Below are positions 19,664 to 26,917 of a stretch of 64,000 bases of DNA, in pieces (position 1 is the first letter of the stretch; every line of letters begins with the position of its first letter). The translations under genes were made by a program, and so were the position numbers. Location of the stretch: assembly GCA_019245575.1 (NCBI GenBank), contig JAFARE010000011.1, positions 1 through 64,000 of the forward strand. The letters are read 5' to 3'. This DNA is from Candidatus Dormiibacterota bacterium. GTDB lineage: Bacteria > Chloroflexota > Dormibacteria > Aeolococcales > Aeolococcaceae. The notes beneath the pieces were generated by a model. It saw only the letters and a program-made list of their open reading frames with translations, was not told the DNA's origin and ran no database searches.

Positions 19664-19774
19664 CGCTGGCGCGCGTGGGTGTTTAGCCCGCGGCAGCGCG
19701 GGGTACCAGAACGGTGGTCGCCGCGGCGCCATCGCGGCGGCCGAAAGGCATTCCACACACAGGAGGTTGGATAC

Positions 19775-20260
19775 ATGGCGATCGTGCGTTGGAACCCGTG
19801 GAACGACCTGTTCGACCTGCACAGCCAGATGGACGAGCTGTTCCAGTCACTCAGCGGCAATGAGACGGGCCTGCGCAATGGCGGCGGCGAGTACGCGAAC
19901 CTGCCGGTCGACATCCGCCAGACCGACGAGTCGTTCGTCATCGAGGCGTCGGTGCCCGGCTTCCGTCCCGAGGACGTCGAGCTGACATTCGACGCCGGCG
20001 TGCTGACCATCAAGGGGCAGCGCAAGAGCGAGACGGAGGACAAGCAGGGCTCGTACGTGCGCCGCGAGCGCCGTCAGATGTCGGTGTACCGCCAGGTGGG
20101 CCTGCCCGCCGAGGTGCGCGCCGAGGAGATCAGCGCAAACTTCGACAACGGCGTGCTCCGCGTCACCGTGCCGCGCGCACAGAAGGCGCAACCGAAGCGC
20201 ATCCCGGTGACCACCGGGACCAGCGACCAGCAGTCCACGGTCATCGAGCACCAGAGCTGA
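19775..20260 (+). CDS. hsp20: small heat shock protein, Hsp20/alpha-crystallin family
   Basis: 161 residues. The N-terminus is typical (MAIVRWNPWNDLFDLHSQMDEL split here as MAIVRWNPWNDL then FDLHSQMDEL). An alpha-crystallin domain spans residues 45-140 with VDIRQTDESFVIEASVPGF, GVLTIKGQRKSE and FDNGVLRVTVP (the G-V-L motif). The C-terminal tail holds KRIPV, the I-x-I/V-type contact. This ATP-independent holdase binds unfolding proteins. ATG 19775 was chosen because AGGAGG lies 7-12 nt upstream. It follows dnaJ by 111 bp without a visible CIRCE copy. Confidence 0.93.
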   Translation: MAIVRWNPWNDLFDLHSQMDELFQSLSGNETGLRNGGGEYANLPVDIRQTDESFVIEASVPGFRPEDVELTFDAGVLTIKGQRKSETEDKQGSYVRRERRQMSVYRQVGLPAEVRAEEISANFDNGVLRVTVPRAQKAQPKRIPVTTGTSDQQSTVIEHQS

Positions 20261-20304
20261 CCACCGGCTGAACCCGGCTCGTCGATACGGACCACTAAAC
20301 CCTC

Positions 20305-20436
20305 AGAGCCGCCGGTACATACGCTCCGCGAGACACGCGGTCGGGACGCCTTCGGCGTCCTACGCCGCTCGACCCTCGCCCGGGGGACCACCCGGGCTGC
20401 GGGACGGTCTCGCTGCGGTATGTACCCGGCGGCTCT
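20305..20436. repeat. long-hairpin intergenic element E3
   Basis: Arm 20305-20322 pairs with 20418-20436 (18 pairs with one bulged G). The core, read on the minus strand, matches E2 almost base for base, including GGGCGAGGGTCGAGCGGCG, the inner hairpin GGACGCC/GGCGTCC and GCGTCCCGACCGCGTGTC. The arms share nothing with E2. It sits between the convergent hsp20 and HIT genes. The right arm is followed by TTTGTGTTT, so in this copy the whole structure looks like a terminator on the plus strand. Confidence 0.8.
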
Positions 20437-20465
20437 TTGTGTTTACGTTCGCGAACGAGCCGGTT

Positions 20466-20810
20466 TCACCCGGGTGGCCAGGTCATCTGGCGGCCGCCGA
20501 GGACGTGCAGGTGCAGGTGGTCGACCGTCTGGCCGCCCATGCTGCCGACGTTGGCGACCACACGGTAGCCGCGGCCGGCGATGTCCTCGTCGCGGGCGAT
20601 GCGTTGCACAAGGCGGAGCAGCGCGGCCCACAGCTCGTCGTGCTCCGGTGTCAGCGCGTCGGCCGACGTGATGTGCTCGCGCGGCATCACCAGCACGTGC
20701 GTAGGAGCCTGCGGGTTGATGTCGCGGATCGCAACCGCATGCTCCTCCTCGGTCACGAAGCTCGCTGGCACTCGGTGCGCCACGATCTCGCAGAACAGAC
20801 AGTCGCTCAT
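20466..20810 (-). CDS. HIT family protein (HinT-like)
   Basis: 114 residues. Begins MSDCLFCEIVAHRVPASFV, the usual HinT N-terminus, and carries HVLVMPREHITSADAL and the histidine triad HLHLHVLGG. HIT proteins hydrolyse purine nucleoside phosphoramidates or acyl-adenylates. The start at 20810 overlaps the mtaB stop by 4 bp, so it is last in a minus-strand mtaB-HIT unit with rsmE upstream. The longer upstream frame is antisense or shadow sequence. Confidence 0.92.
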   Translation of the reverse strand: MSDCLFCEIVAHRVPASFVTEEEHAVAIRDINPQAPTHVLVMPREHITSADALTPEHDELWAALLRLVQRIARDEDIAGRGYRVVANVGSMGGQTVDHLHLHVLGGRQMTWPPG

Positions 20811-22081
20811 GGGTCGAGCAGGGTAACGCGCAGGCGCGCGCCCTCGATCGCATCTGCCCTGACGCGGCTCAGCCGCCCAGGTCGCGCCAGAGGCGACGCG
20901 GGGCCGATGACCTCGAAGTACGTCGCAGTGAGGCCGCGGGCGAGGCCGTCCTCCGTTCCGTCCCACACCACCTCGTGCTGCTTGCCCACGGCTGCGCGAC
21001 GGGCGGCCTCCGCGGTTTGCGCTGCGCTGCGGCGCACCTCCGCGCTGCGGCGACGCGCCGTCGCGGTGTCGACGCGCCCCGCGAGTGCAGTCGCGGGGGT
21101 GCCGGGACGAGGCGACCAGCGGAACACATGACAGCCGAGAAACCCGACCTGGTCGACGAGCGACAGAGTCTCGCGGTGGTCCTCCTCCGTCTCGCCCGGA
21201 AACCCGACCATCACGTCGGTGGTGAACTGTGTTTCCGGATCGCGAGCGCGCAATGCGTCGACGACTCGCAGGTACTGGCGCCGCCGGTATCCGCGATGCA
21301 TCGCGCGCAGGACGGCGTCGCTGCCGCTCTGCAGCGGCATGTGCCAGTGCGAGCACAGCCGCTGCTCCGCATTCAGCTCGATGAGGTCGCGCGTGACGTC
21401 GTTTGCGTTGATGCTGCTGAGCCGCACGCGCGCGTCGGAGCCGGCCAGCGCCAGCAATGGTTCCAACAGCGCGGTGAGGTTGGTGCCGGTGTCACGGCCG
21501 TAGGAGCCCAGGTCGACGCCGCACAGCACGAGCTCACGGTGGCCGTCCTCCAGCGCGGCTGCAGCCTGCCGCAGCACAGCGTCGACCGGGACGCTGCGTG
21601 ACATCCCGCGCGCCTGCCACACGATGCAGTAGGTGCAGCGGTGGTTGCAGCCGTCCTGCACCTTGATGAAGGCGCGCGAGCGGAGCGCCGCCGGTGACCG
21701 CGGCCGATCCTGCGGCGGAGCCAGCGCCAGCACGTGGCCCGCGATCGCGTGCTTGTCAGCGTTGGCGAAGAGCGCGTCGACGCGCACACCGGCCGCGCCG
21801 GCGTCGGTGCGATACACGCCGGGGTTGGCATCCACGCTGCATCCGGTGAGCACGAGGTGCGCATCGGGGTCGTGGCGTCGCAGGCGCGAGATCCGCTGGC
21901 GCGTTGTCGCGTCCGCCTGTGTCGTCACGGTGCACGAGTTGAGAACACGCACGTCCGCCGGCTCATCCTCCGGCACCACGTCGCAACCGGCTGCGGCGAG
22001 CGCGCCGGCGAGCTCGGCCATCTCCGCGTAGTTGACCTTGCAGCCCAGCGCCGTGATCGCGACACGCAGGGGCGCGCTCAC
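20807..22081 (-). CDS. mtaB: tRNA t6A37 methylthiotransferase MtaB
   Basis: 424 residues. This radical-SAM methylthiotransferase adds a methylthio group to t6A at tRNA position 37. The N-terminal UPF0004 domain has ITALGCKVNYAEM, VLNSCTVT and LTGCS cysteines for the first iron-sulfur cluster. The radical-SAM domain has CNHRCTYC. HWHMPLQSGSDAVLRAMHRGY, FTTDVMVGFPGETEEDH and a C-terminal TRAM-like region complete the family pattern. NYAEM after the first Cys and lack of a RimO-type tail favour MtaB over MiaB or RimO. It overlaps rsmE and the HIT gene by 4 bp on either side. Confidence 0.9.
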   Translation of the reverse strand: MSAPLRVAITALGCKVNYAEMAELAGALAAAGCDVVPEDEPADVRVLNSCTVTTQADATTRQRISRLRRHDPDAHLVLTGCSVDANPGVYRTDAGAAGVRVDALFANADKHAIAGHVLALAPPQDRPRSPAALRSRAFIKVQDGCNHRCTYCIVWQARGMSRSVPVDAVLRQAAAALEDGHRELVLCGVDLGSYGRDTGTNLTALLEPLLALAGSDARVRLSSINANDVTRDLIELNAEQRLCSHWHMPLQSGSDAVLRAMHRGYRRRQYLRVVDALRARDPETQFTTDVMVGFPGETEEDHRETLSLVDQVGFLGCHVFRWSPRPGTPATALAGRVDTATARRRSAEVRRSAAQTAEAARRAAVGKQHEVVWDGTEDGLARGLTATYFEVIGPASPLARPGRLSRVRADAIEGARLRVTLLDP

Positions 22082-22839
22082 TGTTCGCCGTTCGCCGGAA
22101 CGACTGCGGAGTCGAGGTCACCGCTGGCGGCGAGCAGCAGCGTGAGTGCGAGCACGCCGGCGAGACGCGAGGGAGCGACGCGCTCACCAAGGTGCACCAG
22201 CGCCGCACCGTGCGCCCGCAGCATTGTCATCTCGGCAGCGTCGAGCCCGCCCTCGGGGCCGATCACCAGCGCCGCCGGTCCGGGCGAGTCCAGGCGATAG
22301 GAGGCGAGCGGCGCCGCGTCCGCGCTGAGCACGCACGCCAGTATCGGGCAGCCGGCGGGAAGGGCGGTCACCGCTTGGTCGAGCGGCACGACCTCGTGCA
22401 CCGGCGGCACCATTCCGCGCCCGGCAAGCTGTGCGGCTTCGCGCGCGGTCGTCCGCCACCGCTGCACGCGCCCGTGCGCTCGCTGTGCATCAGGGCGGCG
22501 CACGCCACGCGCCGTGAGCACGGGTCGCACCGACCCGGCCCCCGCGACAACCAGTGCTTCGACACACGCTTCCATCCCCTGCGCGGGTACCGCCTGCAGG
22601 ACGTGCACGAGCAGCCGGGGCTCGCCCCGCGCGGCGCGCGTGCCCACAATGCGCCCCTCCACCCCCGCGTGAGACACGGACTCGACGGCGACCATGTGCT
22701 CGAGCTGCTGCTCGTCCACGGTCGCGATGCGCTCGCCGACGCGCACGCGCAGCGTCCGCACCAGGTGCGCGCCGTCGGCGCCGTCGATGCGGATGCGGTC
22801 GCCGGTGCGCTGGGCCGCGGTGATGAAGAAGCGGGGCAT
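22078..22839 (-). CDS. rsmE: 16S rRNA m3U1498 methyltransferase RsmE
   Basis: 253 residues. An N-terminal PUA-like domain (MPRFFITAAQ, HLVRTLRVRVGERIATVD) precedes a SPOUT domain with the knot motif ALVIGPEGGLDAAE and a final LGERVAPSRLAGVLALTLLL (normally LG.RILRAETA). The middle EAAQLAGRGMVPPVHE is the usual RsmE segment. It methylates U1498 of 16S rRNA. The last motif has APSRL where most family members have LR.ET, a mild divergence. Starting at 22839 gives the canonical MPRFF; the frame further left is noise. Confidence 0.88.
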   Translation of the reverse strand: MPRFFITAAQRTGDRIRIDGADGAHLVRTLRVRVGERIATVDEQQLEHMVAVESVSHAGVEGRIVGTRAARGEPRLLVHVLQAVPAQGMEACVEALVVAGAGSVRPVLTARGVRRPDAQRAHGRVQRWRTTAREAAQLAGRGMVPPVHEVVPLDQAVTALPAGCPILACVLSADAAPLASYRLDSPGPAALVIGPEGGLDAAEMTMLRAHGAALVHLGERVAPSRLAGVLALTLLLAASGDLDSAVVPANGEQ

Positions 22840-22858
22840 GGCCCTACGATGACCCGCC

Positions 22859-23677
22859 ATGGCAGTGCTCGACCGCACGGTGATCGCGGGCGACGGTGTG
22901 CGTCTCGCGGCCGGCGTCACGGGTGACGACGCTGCGCCCCCGTTCCTGCTCATACCCGGGCTCGGCGCAACCGCGACCGTGTTCGACCCGATCGTGCCCG
23001 CCCTGGCACGCCACTACCGCACGCTCCTGTACGACCCACGCGGCGTCGGCGGGTCGGAGCCCGGCAGCGCGCCGCTGACCATGGAGCTCATGGCCTCCGA
23101 CGCCGTTTCCGTGATGCAGCAGCTGGATGCACCTCGCGCCCATGTCCTGGGTGCGTCCATGGGCGGGACGGTCGCGCAGTACGTCGCGGTGCTCACACCC
23201 TCGCACGTCGAGCGTCTCGTGCTGGCCGCGACGTCTCCTGGCGGCCAGAAGGCCATCCCGGCGGATCCGCGAGCCACCAACGCGCTGCTCGGCAGGGGCG
23301 GGCGCACGCCCGAAGAGGCATACCGCATCGCGTGCACGGTGCTGTACTCGCCGCGGTTCCAGCGCGCGCATCCCGAGTTCATCGACGAGCAGGTGCGCCA
23401 GCGCGCGGCGCGGCCGGTGCGCCCTCGCGTGTTCGCCGCGCAGATGGCGGCTCTCGCCGCGGTCGGCGCGGTCACCGATCGCCTGCGTGAGATACGGATG
23501 CCGTGCCTTGTTGCGCACGGCACCGCCGATGCGGTGACGCCGGTTGAGAACGCGCGGCTGCTCGCATCGCTGATCCCGGGCGCGCGGACACGCTGGTTCG
23601 ACGACTGTGGGCATCTCTTCTTTCACGAACGCCCAGATGAGAGCGCGCGCGTGGTGCACGAGTTCCTGCGCGACTGA
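22859..23677 (+). CDS. alpha/beta hydrolase (3-oxoadipate enol-lactonase-like fold)
   Basis: 272 residues. Oxyanion motif LLIPGLGATATVF, strand-4 motif YDPRGVGGSEPG, nucleophile elbow GASMGG, acid in HGTADAVTP and catalytic His in DDCGHLFFHERPD form a complete triad. It resembles the small esterase/lactonase group; substrate unknown. It is divergent from rsmE across about 19 bp, and its 3' end is convergent with rny, 2 bp apart. Confidence 0.82.
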   Translation: MAVLDRTVIAGDGVRLAAGVTGDDAAPPFLLIPGLGATATVFDPIVPALARHYRTLLYDPRGVGGSEPGSAPLTMELMASDAVSVMQQLDAPRAHVLGASMGGTVAQYVAVLTPSHVERLVLAATSPGGQKAIPADPRATNALLGRGGRTPEEAYRIACTVLYSPRFQRAHPEFIDEQVRQRAARPVRPRVFAAQMAALAAVGAVTDRLREIRMPCLVAHGTADAVTPVENARLLASLIPGARTRWFDDCGHLFFHERPDESARVVHEFLRD

Positions 23678-23679
23678 CC

Positions 23680-25269
23680 TCACTCAGCGTCGGGCACAGG
23701 CGTTTCAGCGACGGCGTGCTGCGCATCGCCGTTGTCGCGCACCGGGATGATCTGCGCGGGTGCCGTGGCGGTCGCCGTGCTCTCGCGGATGAGGGTCACC
23801 TTGATCACGCCCGGGTACTGCATCTCGCTCTCGATCTCGTGCGCGATCTCCGCGGTCAAGGGCGGCATGTCCTCGTCCTTGACCGAGGTCGCCTTGACGA
23901 ACACGCGCACCTCGCGACCGGCCTGCAGCGGGAAGGCTCGATCCACACCGTCGTGGCGCGTGGCGATGGTCTGCAGCTGCTCCAGGCGCGCCAGGTAGGC
24001 TGCCAGCGTGTCACGGCGGGCGCCCGGCCGTGACGCGGAGATCGCGTCCGCGCAGATCGTGAGCATCGCCAGGTCGCTCGTGGGCTCCTCGTCGAAGTGG
24101 TGCGCCTTCACCGCGTGCACGATGTCGGCGGAAACGCCGAGCACGTGCAGAAGCTCGCCGCCGATGATGGCGTGCACGCCCTCGACGTCGTGGTCCACCG
24201 CCTTGCCCACGTCGTGCAGCATGCCCGCTTCACGCGCGGTCGCCTGCGTGACGCCGAGCTCTGCGGCGAGCACGCCGCACAGGTAGCCGGTCTCCTGGCA
24301 GTGCAGCAGCGCGTTCTGGCCGTAGGAGAAGCGATAGTGCAGCGTCCCGAGCAGCTCAGCGAGCTCGGGGCGCCCCTCCATCTGCATCTGCCACAGCGCG
24401 CGCTCGCCCAGCTCCACGATGCGCCGCGACGTGGTGCGCCGGGTGCGCTGCAGCAGCGGCGGCACGTCGTTGACCTGGATGCGCCGGTCCACGACCTCGA
24501 GCGCCGCCTGGCGGGCGATCTCGCGTCCGACCGGGTCCACGCCGCGCAGCGTGGCCTGCCCCTTCTCGTCGTCGACGCCGAGGTCCATGCCCGTGCTCTC
24601 GGCGATGACCTGCAGTGCGTTGAGCAAGCGCTCGCGCGAATGCGCGTCGAGGCGCTCCAGCGACAGCGGCATCACCCGGGGAGCGCTGTCGACATTCGAC
24701 GCGTCCTGCCGCTCGATCGCCTCGACGATGCGCGCCGCCGCGGTGCGCTGCGCGTCGCCCACGCGGTCGAGGATCGCGGCCTCGACCCGCGCCGCGTGAT
24801 CCGCCGCGAGCTCGGTATCGAGACGTTCGAGCACCTGCGCGCGCGCCTCATCGCGTCCCATCGCGGCAGCTCCTGCGACACCTTCGACGACGCGCACTCG
24901 GTCGGCCTCGACAGCGTCACGCCGTGCTTCGATCTCCTCGCGCCGCTTGCGATGGGCGAAGCGGCGGTCGTCGAAGACGCGGCGCCGCTCGCGCAGCGAC
25001 TTGTCGCGCTCGGCGATGAGGGCCTCCCGGCTCTCCACCGCGGCCCGCCGCGCCGACAGCTCGTCCAGCGCCTCTTCGCGGGCGCGCAGACCGGCGGTTC
25101 GTGCCTCGGCGACGATGTCGGCAGCACGGCGCTCGGCTTCCGCCGCGCTCGCCGGCGGTGCGCCGCCGTCGCGCGCATGAGCAGAGCTGGCCTTCGCGCG
25201 CACCCACACGAGTGCCGCCACGCCGACGGCCAGCGCCGCCAGGATCAGGACGAGAAGGACCACGGTCAT
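23680..25269 (-). CDS. rny: ribonuclease Y
   Basis: 529 residues. An N-terminal membrane helix (VVLLVLILAALAVGVAALVW) is followed by a long coiled coil (about residues 40-190), then a KH-like segment and an HD domain with GMLHDVGKAVDHD. The C-terminus ends VKVTLIRESTA-like after PGVIKVTLIRES. RNase Y is the membrane endonuclease that starts mRNA decay. Unusually, the KH core that normally reads KGRIIGREGRNIR is replaced by LDAHSRERLLNALQVIAEST, so the GXXG RNA-binding loop is missing, while the later GVDPVGREIAR part is kept. HD motif residues are intact. Confidence 0.9.
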   Translation of the reverse strand: MTVVLLVLILAALAVGVAALVWVRAKASSAHARDGGAPPASAAEAERRAADIVAEARTAGLRAREEALDELSARRAAVESREALIAERDKSLRERRRVFDDRRFAHRKRREEIEARRDAVEADRVRVVEGVAGAAAMGRDEARAQVLERLDTELAADHAARVEAAILDRVGDAQRTAAARIVEAIERQDASNVDSAPRVMPLSLERLDAHSRERLLNALQVIAESTGMDLGVDDEKGQATLRGVDPVGREIARQAALEVVDRRIQVNDVPPLLQRTRRTTSRRIVELGERALWQMQMEGRPELAELLGTLHYRFSYGQNALLHCQETGYLCGVLAAELGVTQATAREAGMLHDVGKAVDHDVEGVHAIIGGELLHVLGVSADIVHAVKAHHFDEEPTSDLAMLTICADAISASRPGARRDTLAAYLARLEQLQTIATRHDGVDRAFPLQAGREVRVFVKATSVKDEDMPPLTAEIAHEIESEMQYPGVIKVTLIRESTATATAPAQIIPVRDNGDAQHAVAETPVPDAE

Positions 25270-25303
25270 CGCGGGGCCAGTCTACGGTGGGCCCGGCGCC
25301 CGC

Positions 25304-26218
25304 TCATGCGCCGAGGGGCAGGTCGAACGGCTCGCTCACCTCGGTCAGCAGGCGGCGCGCGAACAGGTCGGCCGCCGGCGGCAGGGTGCGCCGCCGGTCC
25401 CACACCAGGACCATCGTGCGGGCGATCGGCGGGTCGCGCAGCGGGATGATGCCCACACGGGTGCTGGGCGTCGGCAGTGGCATGGGCAGCAGCGTCGATC
25501 CCAGACCGGCCTCAACCAGCCCCTGCACGATGGAGAAGTCGTCGCCCTCGTACGCGACGTGCTTGCTCAGGCCCTGCGCGGCAAAGGCGTCGTCGATGAC
25601 CTTGCGGAAGCCGCTGCGCGAGCGGGGCAGGATCAGCGGCTCGCCGGCCAGGTCCTCGAGGGTGCACGAGCTGCGCCCCACCAGGCGGTGCTGGCTGGGC
25701 ACCACGACGGCGACGCGCTCCCGGAAGAGGGGGTGGATGGCCAGGTCGGGCACGTTCGGCGGCGGAGGGCCGAGGATGCCCAGGTCCTGGTCGCCGGCCA
25801 CCACGCCGCTGACCACCTCGGCGGCCGTGCCCTCTTCGAGGATGAAGCGGACTCCCGGGTTGGCGTGCAGGAACCTGGCCAGCCGCTCCGGGAGCCAGCG
25901 AGAGCCAACCGTGTGCAGGAAGCCCACGCGCACCTCGCCCGTCTCCGCCGAGACCGCGCCCTCCGCGTCGGCGATGGCGTCGCGGAGGTCGTGCAGCAGG
26001 CGCTCGGCTCGAGGCACGAAGCGCCGGCCCGCCTGGCTCAGGCGGACGCTCCGGCCGATGCGCTCGAAGAGGGGCACGCCGACCTCCTCCTCGAGCCGCG
26101 TGATCTTGCGCGAGACGGTTGACTGGTCCGCCTGGAGGACGTCCGCGGCCCGGCCTAGGTGCTCGAGGCGGGCAACCTCGAGGAATGTCCGCAGCAGGTC
26201 GGCATTGATGCGATCCAT
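25304..26218 (-). CDS. LysR family transcriptional regulator
   Basis: 304 residues. The N-terminal winged helix-turn-helix has LLRTFLEVARLEHLGRAAD, QSTVSRKITRLEEEVGVPLF and RLSQAGRRFVPRAERLL, the LysR signature. The effector domain (about 90-295) starts GEVRVGFLHTVGSRWLP, like the GltC/CynR group. The regulated compound is unknown. It is divergent from the gene at 26281, which is the usual position of a LysR target. Confidence 0.9.
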   Translation of the reverse strand: MDRINADLLRTFLEVARLEHLGRAADVLQADQSTVSRKITRLEEEVGVPLFERIGRSVRLSQAGRRFVPRAERLLHDLRDAIADAEGAVSAETGEVRVGFLHTVGSRWLPERLARFLHANPGVRFILEEGTAAEVVSGVVAGDQDLGILGPPPPNVPDLAIHPLFRERVAVVVPSQHRLVGRSSCTLEDLAGEPLILPRSRSGFRKVIDDAFAAQGLSKHVAYEGDDFSIVQGLVEAGLGSTLLPMPLPTPSTRVGIIPLRDPPIARTMVLVWDRRRTLPPAADLFARRLLTEVSEPFDLPLGA

Positions 26219-26243
26219 GCATCAATTTCAGCCGAAATGTGCT

Positions 26244-26273
26244 GTTGATGTCAACGGATCTAGCCATTACGCT
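26244..26273 (+). promoter_or_regulatory. possible promoter/operator between lysR and the divergent gene
   Basis: GTTGA-TG-TCAAC (26244-26255) is a perfect short inverted repeat of the T-N-A type used by LysR proteins. TTGATG (26246-26251) and TACGCT (26268-26273) are spaced 16 bp and could be -35 and -10. The GTG at 26281 would then sit at or near the transcript start. Confidence 0.4.
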
Positions 26274-26280
26274 TGCCACA

Positions 26281-26766
26281 GTGACCCCCCAGTCCACTGC
26301 AGAAGCGGACCGAGCCGGCGCTGACCCTGGGCTGCTGATCGAGAGCGCAACGCGCGAAGTTCACGACGCGCGCCGCCGCCATCGCCACGAGGTGGTGGAG
26401 AGCACCCGGCTGCGACGGCTGGTCGAGCGTGTTGACAGCGCAATCGAACTCTGCGAGGAGACGCACCTGCAGGGCATCAAGGAAGTGCCCCCGGACGTGG
26501 CCGTGCGCGCGCGCAAGGTGTTCACGTTCGCTCGCACCGCCGTGCGCAAGACGGGCAATGGCGAGGCGATGTCAGCGGTCGACGAGGCGCTGGCGCGCCG
26601 TCAGGTGAAGATCACCGAGGTGATGGACATCCTCTGGACCATCCAGGAGATCGTCTTCGACCTGATGCTCCCCTGGCGCACCGAGCTCCCCGAGGATGTG
26701 GAGATCGAGGGGGACGAGCTTGCGCTTGGGCCCGCGTTCTGGAGAGAGTTCCGCCTCCATCCCTAG
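26281..26766 (+). CDS. hypothetical helical protein divergent from lysR
   Basis: 161 residues from GTG 26281. Largely charged helices: REVHDARRRHRHEVVESTRL, RLVERVDSAIELCEE, KVFTFARTAVRKTG and ALARRQVKITEVMDILWTIQ. No signal, membrane segment or recognised domain. Earlier starts (GTG 26239, ATG 26248) add residues with no protein-like pattern and would overlap the putative promoter; none has a ribosome-binding site. The stop codon itself forms the first bases of element E4. Possible target of the adjacent LysR. Confidence 0.55.
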   Translation: MTPQSTAEADRAGADPGLLIESATREVHDARRRHRHEVVESTRLRRLVERVDSAIELCEETHLQGIKEVPPDVAVRARKVFTFARTAVRKTGNGEAMSAVDEALARRQVKITEVMDILWTIQEIVFDLMLPWRTELPEDVEIEGDELALGPAFWREFRLHP

Positions 26767-26884
26767 GGGCGTTCATTTCCCGCTGATACGGTGTCAGCAC
26801 CTCCGTCGGCTCGGTCACGTACTACGGGTACGCTCCCTCGCCTTACTCGGCGCTTCCTTGTCTCAGCGGGCCTGAACGCCCCTA
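26764..26884. repeat. long-hairpin intergenic element E4
   Basis: Arms 26764-26786 and 26863-26884 pair over about 20 positions with one bulge and two mismatches. The left arm begins in the TAG stop of the preceding gene. The 76-nt core has an inner hairpin (CGTAC/GTACG). On the minus strand it reads GGCGAGGGAGCG, hairpin, then GACCGAGCCGACGGAGG, comparable with the order of motifs in E2 and E3. It lies between convergent genes. Confidence 0.65.
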
Positions 26885-26917
26885 CATAAAACGCGTTCGC
26901 ACACCTCAGCCGGTGCG

